From UBA11400 sp964550435 (GTDB taxonomy: Bacteria > Bacteroidota > Rhodothermia > Balneolales > HLUCCA01): DNA of 64,000 nucleotides. The stretch spans positions 1 through 64,000 of the forward strand of contig CAZJZI010000007.1 in assembly GCA_964550435.1 (NCBI GenBank), given 5' to 3'. This document shows, piece by piece, positions 34,058 to 42,207 of the stretch. Position numbers and translations under genes: made by a program. The notes below the pieces were generated by a model. It saw nothing but the letters and a program-made list of their open reading frames with translations, did no database searches and was not told where the DNA came from. Positions within the stretch are counted from its first letter, which is position 1; each line of letters begins with the position of its first letter.

Positions 34058-34951
34058 ATGAAACCGGGAAAATCTGAGTTGGATAGCACGGGAGAAAAAG
34101 ACGAGTCTGGCATACAATTTGGTCAATTCGCCGGGTCCATAGTGGTATCTATCCAGGGTCAACCCGGATCTTTTCATCATATAGCTGCCCGAAAACTATT
34201 TGGTGACGTTGAGTTTTTATACAGGGACTCTTTTAGAGAGGTATTTGAAGATTATCGTGCAAAAAAGGCGAATTTCATCCTGATTGCGATTGAAAACTCG
34301 ATTGCCGGATCCATTATTTACAACTACGATCTTATTTCAAAATATAGAGTTCCAATTATTGCCGAAGTTTATGAACACATCGCTCAGCATTTGATTGCTC
34401 ATCCGGGTGTGGAACTTGCTTCGATAAAAGAAGTCTGGTCTCATCCAATGGCCATTGAACAATGTCGGGAATTTCTGAAGGATTTACCTGTATTGATCGT
34501 TGAAAAAGCCGACACTGCCGGATCCGTTCGGGAAATGATGGAGCTTGGACGTAAAGACGTTGCTGTAATATCAAGTGGATACTCCGCAGAGTTATATGGA
34601 ATGAACATATTAAGACCGAGTATCCAGACCGATCCAAATAACTACACCCGTTTTCTGTTGATGTCGGATGCTGATGTGCGTCCTGTTGAATCTAATGAGT
34701 ACAAAACGAGTTTATGGTTTGGAGTCCCGAATATAGCCGGAAGTTTATTACGGGTGTTGGAAGTTCTGGACAAACACCAGGTAAACATGACCAAACTGGA
34801 ATCTCGTCCACGACCAAACACCGTTTGGGCCTATGACTTCTTTGCTGATGTGTCGATGGATGGCAAGGCGGAGTCTGGGAAGGCTGTTATTGCGGAGCTC
34901 CAGAAGAAATGTGAGTTTATTGAGGTATTGGGAGTATATGGTGAGCCTTGA
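34058..34951 (+). CDS. pheA: Prephenate dehydratase (phenylalanine synthesis)
   Basis: A 297-residue monofunctional enzyme that converts prephenate to phenylpyruvate. The catalytic region begins VSIQGQPGSFHHIAA and contains ENSIAGSI and the typical SHPMAIEQCREFL; NNYTRFLLM leads into a C-terminal ACT domain (LRVLEVLDKHQVNMTKLESRPRP), which normally binds phenylalanine for feedback control. No chorismate mutase domain is fused. An N-terminal stretch of about 28 residues is extra compared with the family. No other aromatic-pathway gene adjoins. A heptamer inverted-repeat element begins 1 bp after the stop. Confidence 0.93.
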   Translation: MKPGKSELDSTGEKDESGIQFGQFAGSIVVSIQGQPGSFHHIAARKLFGDVEFLYRDSFREVFEDYRAKKANFILIAIENSIAGSIIYNYDLISKYRVPIIAEVYEHIAQHLIAHPGVELASIKEVWSHPMAIEQCREFLKDLPVLIVEKADTAGSVREMMELGRKDVAVISSGYSAELYGMNILRPSIQTDPNNYTRFLLMSDADVRPVESNEYKTSLWFGVPNIAGSLLRVLEVLDKHQVNMTKLESRPRPNTVWAYDFFADVSMDGKAESGKAVIAELQKKCEFIEVLGVYGEP

Positions 34952-34952
34952 A

Positions 34953-35125
34953 GTAAACGGAAAACGGTAAACTGTAAACTGCCCATCCCTACCAACTCCT
35001 TCTACAATTTTAACTTACGAAGCAACTTTTTTGCAATAATGATGGAAATATGATTTGGGTCGAATGAAGGCGGTAGAAAGAAGATGGGCTGTTTACAGTT
35101 TACCGTTTACAGTTAACTGATAACT
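34953..35125. repeat. Heptamer element with 22-bp terminal inverted repeat
   Basis: Units GTAAACG GAAAACG GTAAACT GTAAACT then GCCCAT start 1 bp after pheA. A 21-of-22 match (34965-34986) recurs inverted at 35084-35105, 97 bp away, continuing as GTTTACA GTTAACT GATAACT. The element resembles a small MITE by layout, but no flanking duplication was evident. Confidence 0.7.
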
Positions 35126-35136
35126 GTTTATATTCG
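35106..35136 (+). promoter_or_regulatory. Candidate dnaN promoter formed partly by the repeat
   Basis: TTTA (35106-35109), 19 nt, TATATTCG (35129-35136) resembles the TTTG-N19-TAnnTTTG promoter with two changes. The upstream box lies in the repeat's last heptamers. Confidence 0.3.
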
Positions 35137-35184
35137 GGTCTATTATATGCGTAGTAGACAATTAAAATCATACCCATCAACACC

Positions 35185-36300
35185 ATGAAATTCAGTGTTT
35201 CCAGCGGAGAGTTAGTCAAAAGTTTGTCGGCTGTGGTCGGTGCTGTTCCAAATAAAGCAACCATGCCTATTCTCGAAACAGTACTATTTGAATGCGAAGA
35301 TGGTAAAGTAAAATTATGCGCGACCGACCTCGAGGTTTCTATAGTTGAATACGTTGATGCCGATATCATTTCTGAGGGATCAGTAGCTGCACCGGCTCGT
35401 CGTTTGCTCGAAACATTACGCCAACTTCCAGACATCCCGGTTCTTTTCGAAGTCGATGAAAAAGGGAACGTAAAGTTCAAGACCGACAAAGGTAATTACA
35501 AGCTTGCCGGTGAAAAAGCTGCCGACTTCCCTGCCATCCCTTCATTAGAAGACGGTCAACTGATCAAAACTTCGACCGAATCTTTGACCAGAGCTATCCA
35601 AAAAACGAGTTTTGCAGTTTCTAACGACGATCTTCGTCCTGCAATGATGGGGGTTTACTTCCAAATCGGGGCTGAAGAAAGTAAAATCGCAGCAACCGAT
35701 GGACATCGTCTGGTTCGTCTGATTAAACGCGATCTTACTGCTTCAAAACCTGTGAATTTTATCGTGCCCCAAAAAGCACTGAATCTGGTGATCAAGGCTC
35801 TTGATGGAATCGACTGCGAATTGACGATCTCACGCGAACATGCTCGTTTTCGCTCCGGAAATACAATGGTAATCACACGACTCATAAACGAAACATACCC
35901 GAACTATGAGAGTGTAATTCCACGCGAAAACGACAAAGAACTTAAGGTGAACCGTGATCAGATGCTTGCTACCGTAAAACGAGTAGCGATCTTTTCAAGC
36001 TCAACTACTCGCCAAATCCGCTTGCAACTTCGTGCAGATGAGTTAATGATCGCAGCTGAGGATATTGATATGTCCAGCGAAGCTAAGGAATCGATTTCTT
36101 GTGAATACTCAAGTGAGGACATGGAAATCGGATTCAATGCACGTTACCTGAGTGATGTACTTGGGAATATCGATGATCCCGAAGTTCTGTTCGAGTTTTC
36201 AACTCCTAACCGAGCTGGAATCGTTCGACCTTCCGTTCAGGATGAAGACGAGGATATGCTGATGCTGGTCATGCCTGTGATGTTGAACAGCTACTCCTGA
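35185..36300 (+). CDS. dnaN: DNA polymerase III beta subunit (sliding clamp)
   Basis: A 371-residue clamp protein starting MKFSVSSGELVKSL, with the three-fold clamp repeats and a C terminus ending in LMLVMPVMLNSYS (the typical M-P-x-R/L region). It forms the ring that tethers polymerase III to DNA. In many genomes it sits between dnaA and recF; here its neighbours are pheA and a methyltransferase, so it does not mark the origin. A good terminator follows. Confidence 0.97.
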   Translation: MKFSVSSGELVKSLSAVVGAVPNKATMPILETVLFECEDGKVKLCATDLEVSIVEYVDADIISEGSVAAPARRLLETLRQLPDIPVLFEVDEKGNVKFKTDKGNYKLAGEKAADFPAIPSLEDGQLIKTSTESLTRAIQKTSFAVSNDDLRPAMMGVYFQIGAEESKIAATDGHRLVRLIKRDLTASKPVNFIVPQKALNLVIKALDGIDCELTISREHARFRSGNTMVITRLINETYPNYESVIPRENDKELKVNRDQMLATVKRVAIFSSSTTRQIRLQLRADELMIAAEDIDMSSEAKESISCEYSSEDMEIGFNARYLSDVLGNIDDPEVLFEFSTPNRAGIVRPSVQDEDEDMLMLVMPVMLNSYS

Positions 36301-36320
36301 TAAGCATTAACAACTAAATT

Positions 36321-36357
36321 AAAGCTCCTCATGAAGTTCTCTTGAGGAGCTTTTTTA
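36321..36357. terminator. Bidirectional intrinsic terminator between dnaN and the methyltransferase
   Basis: A stem AAGCTCCTCA (36322-36331) / TGAGGAGCTT (36343-36352) with an 11-nt loop is followed by TTTTTTATTT. On the other strand the stem is followed by TTTAATTTAG, so it can also serve the convergent gene. Confidence 0.88.
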
Positions 36358-36368
36358 TTTAAAGAAGA

Positions 36369-37184
36369 TTAAACTGGCTTAAGTAAACAGAAATGCACTA
36401 TCCCAAGTTTGAGGGATTTTTCAATCTGAAATCCGGTGCGCTCGAATAGCTGCTCACTTTCAGACTTGTTCCAGAAGTTGATACCACCGATTCCCGTTAA
36501 TTTTTGCATTGCACTTCCGATAATGGTCTCTGCACGAAGCAGGTACATAATGAACATACGCCCATCTGATTTCAGGACTCTCCGAGCCTCGTAAAGGGCT
36601 TTAACCGGATCACCAAATTCATTTAAGGATCCACCCATAACCAATCCATCGAATGAACCCGAGAAAAAGGGAAGATTCTCGGCATTGGCCTGTAGCAGAA
36701 ACACTTCCGCTTTTTCGGAAGCAGATTTTTCTCGGGCCTTTTTGAGCATTGGGAGTGAAAAATCCAATGCTACAACAGCAGCCCCCGGTTCTTTGAGGGC
36801 AATGGTTCTGGCATACAGTCCGGTTGAACAACCAAGATCGAGATATCGCTCACCAGACTTTGGGGCGAACCAGTCCAAGAGTCGTTGCTTCTCGTCTTCA
36901 ATAGAAAATTCTTCTCCCGAAATCAGTTTAATAGAGTGATTACGCCAGTAGTCTTCGTACGCATCTGCAGTGAGGCTGAAAAAATTAGACGACTGCGCGA
37001 GTGTTGTGTTTGGGATGTCGTCCCCAAGTAGCTCAATGATATTCTTTTTGACTACATATTCGTCGCCTTTAGATGAACCAATGCTCCCGTTGAATCCAGA
37101 ATCGAGGTGTGCAATGTGAGCTGGTACGGCGATTTTAGAATCGTCATGTTTCGGTGAGCGTAAATGGATTTCAGGTCGTTTCAT
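36369..37184 (-). CDS. Class I SAM-dependent methyltransferase
   Basis: A 271-residue protein. The Methyltransf_11/25 core is clear: YLDLGCSTGLYARTI (motif I, about residue 115), VVALDFSLPML, and the GSFDGLVMGGSLNEFGDP segment, then LKSDGRMFIMYLL. About 90 residues precede the core, including a segment that could be a cap (SSNFFSLTADAYEDYWRNH). The substrate is unknown; small-molecule or lipid methylation (UbiE-like) is suggested by the general fold only. It is convergent with dnaN and probably shares its terminator. Confidence 0.82.
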   Translation of the reverse strand: MKRPEIHLRSPKHDDSKIAVPAHIAHLDSGFNGSIGSSKGDEYVVKKNIIELLGDDIPNTTLAQSSNFFSLTADAYEDYWRNHSIKLISGEEFSIEDEKQRLLDWFAPKSGERYLDLGCSTGLYARTIALKEPGAAVVALDFSLPMLKKAREKSASEKAEVFLLQANAENLPFFSGSFDGLVMGGSLNEFGDPVKALYEARRVLKSDGRMFIMYLLRAETIIGSAMQKLTGIGGINFWNKSESEQLFERTGFQIEKSLKLGIVHFCLLKPV

Positions 37185-37329
37185 AGTCTGTGTTTGTTCA
37201 AATTGACACCTCTCATACGAACCAATTAACCAAAAGATAACAGGAATCGTTGTGAAATAAATTCAGATTTTGCAAGGATTTCAGACTTCGGGACTCTTAC
37301 TAGTACACCTTTTTCTTGTTGTCGCATCC

Positions 37330-39732
37330 ATGTCCCGTCTACAGAACTACGAATTTCCCTTCGCCCGATATCCAGGTGTCAGGAATGCATTGATATTGAT
37401 GCTTGGAGTAGTTATTGCTCGAGAAACAGGGTTTTCGCCAGGGATTTACGTTCTTATGACGTGTTGCACGGCTTTTTGGGTCCTTTTGGTTTTTGAAAGG
37501 AGATCTATCAGTCTGTGGATGGTACACGTTTTGAATGCGATGAGCCTCGCGATGATGCTGCTTTTGGGTATGGAAATGTGGGTGAATCATGAAGCTACGA
37601 CAGATTCTGTCCGCACTATGTATGATGGACTATCCGGAATAAATGTTGAAATGTCCGGGGTCGTATTAACCGTGGATGTGAATCCGAATGGAATGCACTC
37701 AGTGGAAATGGAAACCGATTCGCTATTTATGAACAAGTCACTAAAATGGCGTTCTCGAATTCAGTTTCGTGGAGATCCTTCTCGCGCAAAGGGCATTGAA
37801 ACACTTCGGATGGGTGACAGGGCGCGTGTACGTGTAAATCTGAGAGACTATCCGATGATGAGGAATCCGGGTGGATTTAATGTGGCCGAGTGGTTGGAGA
37901 CGAAGGGAATTCAGGGAACGGGTTTCCTGACTGAAGTCTTAACCCGAGTTCCTGATTCAGATCGCTGGACCTGGATTTGGTGGCGTGCAAAATTTCACGA
38001 ACGTATTGAGGAATTGGTTGCTATCCATTATCAGCCGATTCTCAAAGCAATACTTTTGGGTGATAAATCAGGACTCGAAAACGCCACCAAAACCGAATTT
38101 TCAAGAGCGGGGCTTTCTCATGTGATGGCTGTTTCTGGTATGCATGTTGGATTCATTCTAATGCCAATTTGGCTCATTATTCCTCTCTTTTGGGCCAGTA
38201 AAACGGGTCGACCGCTCGGGCTGCTGATTATCATCGGAATTTTACTAGGATATGCTGGACTCACTGGATTTTCATCGTCGGTCAGTCGGGCATCGATAAC
38301 AGCCGCATTACTTGCATTCGGGAAGTTATTTCAGCAGAATCGTGATTCGGTTAACACAACGGGTGTCGCCGCACTGGTTATTGTAGTGTATAATCCCGGA
38401 TCTATGTTTCAGATTGGATTTCAACTTTCTTTTTGCGCCGTAATGGTGATACTGGTTCTGGCCCCAGTTCTTGCAGATGTACTGCCTAAAGATATCAGGT
38501 TTAGCTGGAAGGGGACGTTGATACAATTCATTGGGATATCGACCATGGTTCAATTTGGATTATTTCCCATACTAGCGACCACGTTTGGGGAGTTTTCCAT
38601 CGCTGGACCTTTGGCAAATATGCTCGGTGTTCCCTTGACACAATTGTTATTTCTTTGGTCGATGTTTGCTTTGCCGGTTTCGTTCTTGTTACCCGTTTTT
38701 GATACCTGGATAATGCTTCCTGCCGAATGGATTGCTAAAGGGTTGCTTAAGGTTGCAGCTTTCGTGGGTAATCAGGACTGGGCCTGGGTAAAAGTGTATA
38801 CTCTGCCCAATATATTGCCTGGAATATGGGTCATGCTGATCGGATTACTTGGTTCAATACGTATATCTGAACTTCGATGGAAATGGCTTGGATTGGTACT
38901 TGGGATGATTTTGATTTCTGGGATTAGTGAAGCGATAAACTTTAAACGACATCAAGAGTTGGAGGTCAGGGTTTTGGATGTTGGGCAGGGTGATGCTACG
39001 ATTGTTCGGTGTCCTTCAGGGCAGGTAATTTTGGTCGATACTGGAGTGTGGTCGCCGGGATATGACTCTGGGAAGTCGGTAATTTTACCCGAACTCAAGG
39101 CGTTGGGAGTGAGTAAGATTGATGCGGTTATTTTGTCTCATCCTCATGGGGATCATGTAGGGGGGATGTTATCGCTGCTTGAGAATATTGAAGTGGGGCG
39201 TATTTACCAGTCGGATTTTGAATATGGATCGGGGCTATTCAGGGGGTACATGATTGCGGCGGAGCGTGTCGGGGTACAGGTGGTGAGTGTGGAACGCGGG
39301 GATGTGGTACGGGAATGTGCGGAAGCACCGTTTTTGGTTTTGCACCCGGGTGATGGAGATTATGGGGATGATCCGAATGCCTGGTCGGTAGTTTTGAAGC
39401 TTATATTTGGTCAGACATCATTTCTTTTCACTGGTGATGCGGAACAGGTAGCCGAGAATGAAATGGTGTCTCGATTCGGGGTAGGATTGAAATCCGACTG
39501 GCTGAAAGCCGGGCATCATGGAAGTAAGACAAGTTCTGGAGAAGAATTTTTAAATCGGGTCGGAGCCGAACATGTTGTGGTTTCATTAGCATATAAAAAC
39601 CGATACAACCATCCACATCAAATTGCGACACAAAGACTGCTGTCTCAGTCCCATAAAATAAAATACACCAGCCTCGATAGAGGGCTGGTGTATGTATCAG
39701 ACGGACAAAAAATCAGATTACTAGACTGGTAA
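37330..39732 (+). CDS. ComEC/Rec2 DNA uptake channel with C-terminal beta-lactamase domain
   Basis: An 800-residue membrane protein that brings single-stranded DNA into the cytoplasm during transformation. It has the DUF4131-like N-terminal region, the competence core (LSHVMAVSGMHVGFI, residues about 255-270), several helices, and a C-terminal metallo-beta-lactamase fold (DVGQGDATIVRCP, SHPHGDHVGGML, TGDAEQVAENEM, AGHHGSKTSS). ATG at 37330 is chosen; a TTG start at 37270 is weaker. Its TAA stop abuts the stop of the convergent small outer-membrane gene with no base between. A minus-strand terminator lies within its last codons. No other competence genes are in the window. Confidence 0.92.
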   Translation: MSRLQNYEFPFARYPGVRNALILMLGVVIARETGFSPGIYVLMTCCTAFWVLLVFERRSISLWMVHVLNAMSLAMMLLLGMEMWVNHEATTDSVRTMYDGLSGINVEMSGVVLTVDVNPNGMHSVEMETDSLFMNKSLKWRSRIQFRGDPSRAKGIETLRMGDRARVRVNLRDYPMMRNPGGFNVAEWLETKGIQGTGFLTEVLTRVPDSDRWTWIWWRAKFHERIEELVAIHYQPILKAILLGDKSGLENATKTEFSRAGLSHVMAVSGMHVGFILMPIWLIIPLFWASKTGRPLGLLIIIGILLGYAGLTGFSSSVSRASITAALLAFGKLFQQNRDSVNTTGVAALVIVVYNPGSMFQIGFQLSFCAVMVILVLAPVLADVLPKDIRFSWKGTLIQFIGISTMVQFGLFPILATTFGEFSIAGPLANMLGVPLTQLLFLWSMFALPVSFLLPVFDTWIMLPAEWIAKGLLKVAAFVGNQDWAWVKVYTLPNILPGIWVMLIGLLGSIRISELRWKWLGLVLGMILISGISEAINFKRHQELEVRVLDVGQGDATIVRCPSGQVILVDTGVWSPGYDSGKSVILPELKALGVSKIDAVILSHPHGDHVGGMLSLLENIEVGRIYQSDFEYGSGLFRGYMIAAERVGVQVVSVERGDVVRECAEAPFLVLHPGDGDYGDDPNAWSVVLKLIFGQTSFLFTGDAEQVAENEMVSRFGVGLKSDWLKAGHHGSKTSSGEEFLNRVGAEHVVVSLAYKNRYNHPHQIATQRLLSQSHKIKYTSLDRGLVYVSDGQKIRLLDW
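39651..39693 (-). terminator. Terminator for the minus-strand gene, inside comEC coding sequence
   Basis: ATACACCAGCC (39663-39673) pairs perfectly with GGCTGGTGTAT (39683-39693) over a 9-nt loop. Reading the minus strand, the hairpin is followed by TTTTATTTTATG, a T-rich tail; on the plus strand there is none. It lies 40 bp past the stop codon of the small outer-membrane gene. Confidence 0.7.
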
Positions 39733-40218
39733 TCAGGATTTGTCGAAATAGTAACGAATACCTAATCCGCCATTCCCGGAAAACGTGGTAGAGGGAGCAA
39801 GGTCTAAAATAGGTACTACTTCGAAGAAAATCTCTAGTGGATCATTTTGGAAGTAGTAACTAACCCCGACAGGGATTCTAATACCAACTGCTCCATCTTC
39901 ACCACCCAGAACTCGCGCTCCAACTCCATAATAGAAAGGAAGTCGGCCTGTTTCTACTTCAAAAACATCAAACTTATGTCGTAAGTAGTCAGCATGGGCA
40001 TGAAAACTCGAATGTCGACCAAGTGACCATGCCACTCCAAAATCGAGTGCGTTATTGCCTCCCAGATAGTATTTAGCACTAAGTCCAGTTGGTTCGCCGA
40101 TAATCAAACCTAGACCAAAGTCACCGGATGCAGTTTGTGCTTTGGCGTGGTTAATACCAAGTACTATTAAAAAAACAGGAAGAATAAGCCATTTGGAAAT
40201 CGTAGATAAACGTTTCAT
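39733..40218 (-). CDS. Small outer-membrane beta-barrel protein, unknown function
   Basis: A 161-residue protein with a signal peptide (about 1-27, ending HAKAQ) and alternating strands: GDFGLGLIIGEPTGLSAKYYLG, ALDFGVAWSL, RLPFYYGVGARVLGG, GIRIPVGVSYYF, GLGIRYYFDKS. The mature part is an 8-strand porin-like barrel in size. The family is common in Bacteroidota and uncharacterised as far as I know. It ends exactly where comEC ends. A 137-bp gap follows to the SulP gene on the same strand. Confidence 0.75.
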   Translation of the reverse strand: MKRLSTISKWLILPVFLIVLGINHAKAQTASGDFGLGLIIGEPTGLSAKYYLGGNNALDFGVAWSLGRHSSFHAHADYLRHKFDVFEVETGRLPFYYGVGARVLGGEDGAVGIRIPVGVSYYFQNDPLEIFFEVVPILDLAPSTTFSGNGGLGIRYYFDKS

Positions 40219-40355
40219 ATCGAAAATATTTAGTGTATGTGTTTTGTATTGTATCCCGGATGATGCGCTATGCGGTATAGTTTACAAACGTGTAAACTAT
40301 TGAATTCGTACATAATACAGGTTTCCAAACTACGAACCACTAAGGTAAAACGTCT

Positions 40356-42092
40356 TTATTTTTGCCTGAAATTTGATTGAGCTGCATTGTGAGTATCGGC
40401 TTCAACGTGTTTCCTGTCTCGATGTGCAACTGCTTCTGCAACGTCAAAGAAGAACTTTTCAGAGCCAATATTGTCCATAATGCCACTTTGTTTGAGCATG
40501 TCTCGAACGGGACCTATTGCTCCAGCAACTGCCAGTTTTATGTTCTGGGAGTGAAGTTGCTTGATCAACTCTTCGAGTGCGTGGATTCCGGTAGAATCCA
40601 GGAAGTTAATGGATGAAGCGTCAAGGATAAAACAAGCTGGTTTAGGATCTCGAAGTTTAATCAGAGCGGTAGATTGATCCAGAAACGCATTACTGCTTGC
40701 AAAATAAAGTGGTGAATCGAATCGGAATATGACCAAATCCGGGTCTGTCTTTGCTTCTTGATAACGGTCGAGATTTCGGTAATTATCGGAATTTCCCAGT
40801 CTTCCTAATTCAGCTGTGTGTGGTTTGGTTGTGTTATAAATGACAATCACCAGGCTCATGATTACCCCCAATGCAATTCCGTCCTCGATTCCAAGGAACA
40901 GAGTGGCTGCGAAGGTGATGAGGAGAAGGGCAAGATCGCGTCGATCGGTATGCCATAGATGTTTCATAGCATTTACATCGAAAAGTGTTGAAACAGCAAC
41001 AATGATGATAGCTGCGAGGACGCTTTTGGGCAAGAAATAGAACAAGGGAGTTAAGAACGCGACAGTAAGAGCGACCAAAATCGCACTAATGATTGCAGCA
41101 AGAGGAGTTTCGGCACCTGCCTGATTGTTTACGGCAGTTCTGGATAGTCCACCTGTGACCGGAAACGATTGAAAGAATGCACCACCGATATTGGCTGCTC
41201 CAAGTCCAATAAGCTCTTGATTGGAATCAACTTTATACTGTTTTTTGTTCGCAATAGCCTTTGCAATGGCTATCGATTCCATATAGCCGACAAGTGATAT
41301 GACCAGCACAACTGGAATAATCTGGGTCAGATCATCCATCGAGAATGCAGGTACAGTTAGTGATGGGAATCCCACTGGTACTGTACCTACGATGGCTACT
41401 CCAAGTGTCTCTAGACCAAGTATACTAACAATCGCCGTACCGATTATAACAACAACAAGTGCAGAAGGGAATGCCTTTTTCCATGACCTAATAGCGATGA
41501 TCGTCACTACGGAACCTATTCCGATGAGCGCAGTTGGAATGTTTAATGTGCCGAGCTGTATTACTGCAGTGTACAAAGTTTCAAGTACCGGCATTGAGCC
41601 GGGCATGTCGAGCCCCAGAAGACTTTTGATCTGACTTGCACCAATAATGATTGCTGCGGCCGATGTAAATCCACTAAGAACTGGATGAGAAAGGAAATTA
41701 ACCAGGAATCCCATCCTGAAGGCGCCCATCATAAGTTGTACGACCCCAACACCGAGCGTAGCCAGCAAGGCCAATTGGATAAATCGATCAGAACCAGGTT
41801 CTGCTATTGCTCCTATTCCGGCAAAAACGATCAGAGAAACCATTGCAACCGGACCGACTGCAAGTTCTCTGGAAGTACCAAAAATTGAGTACAGAATCAG
41901 TGGAATTGTAGAGGCATATAGACCATAAACGGGCGGGAGTCCGGCTAGAACGGCATACGCCATTCCCTGAGGGATCAACATAACTGCTACAGTAATCCCC
42001 GCAGTTAGATCGCCTTTAAGAAAATTTGATTTATACGATGGGAGCCATGATAAAATGGGGATCCACCGAGTCAAGGAAGTGGAAGTTTGCAT
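40356..42092 (-). CDS. SulP-family anion transporter with STAS domain
   Basis: An inner-membrane transporter of 578 residues: the N-terminal SulP core (DLTAGITVAVMLIPQGMAYA, YGLYASTIPLILYSIFG) with 10-14 helices to about residue 425, and a C-terminal STAS domain (CFILDASSINFLDSTGIHALEEL). SulP members carry sulfate, bicarbonate or chloride. It is the last gene of the sulfur operon (116 bp after the MBL-rhodanese gene), so sulfate export or uptake is the best guess. It ends before a histidine-rich tail and shows no truncation. Confidence 0.88.
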   Translation of the reverse strand: MQTSTSLTRWIPILSWLPSYKSNFLKGDLTAGITVAVMLIPQGMAYAVLAGLPPVYGLYASTIPLILYSIFGTSRELAVGPVAMVSLIVFAGIGAIAEPGSDRFIQLALLATLGVGVVQLMMGAFRMGFLVNFLSHPVLSGFTSAAAIIIGASQIKSLLGLDMPGSMPVLETLYTAVIQLGTLNIPTALIGIGSVVTIIAIRSWKKAFPSALVVVIIGTAIVSILGLETLGVAIVGTVPVGFPSLTVPAFSMDDLTQIIPVVLVISLVGYMESIAIAKAIANKKQYKVDSNQELIGLGAANIGGAFFQSFPVTGGLSRTAVNNQAGAETPLAAIISAILVALTVAFLTPLFYFLPKSVLAAIIIVAVSTLFDVNAMKHLWHTDRRDLALLLITFAATLFLGIEDGIALGVIMSLVIVIYNTTKPHTAELGRLGNSDNYRNLDRYQEAKTDPDLVIFRFDSPLYFASSNAFLDQSTALIKLRDPKPACFILDASSINFLDSTGIHALEELIKQLHSQNIKLAVAGAIGPVRDMLKQSGIMDNIGSEKFFFDVAEAVAHRDRKHVEADTHNAAQSNFRQK

Positions 42093-42207
42093 GGTATTGG
42101 CTGGATAACCAGCAGTTTAAAAGGGAGAAGTTGAATAGATGAGAAAAGGAGGTGCGGGAGTAGTCGGCTCCCGTACCTTGTGTTATCTATGGAGTTATCT
42201 AAATCGA

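Noticed and set aside
34953..35125. Insertion sequence remnant
   Set aside because: There is no transposase reading frame and no clear target duplication, so only a MITE-like layout can be claimed.
34952..35184. Replication origin next to dnaN
   Set aside because: No dnaA gene, DnaA-box cluster or AT-rich unwinding region was seen; the spacer is a heptamer repeat element.
37270..37329. TTG start for comEC
   Set aside because: ATG at 37330 gives a standard N terminus; the extra 20 residues are possible but unsupported.
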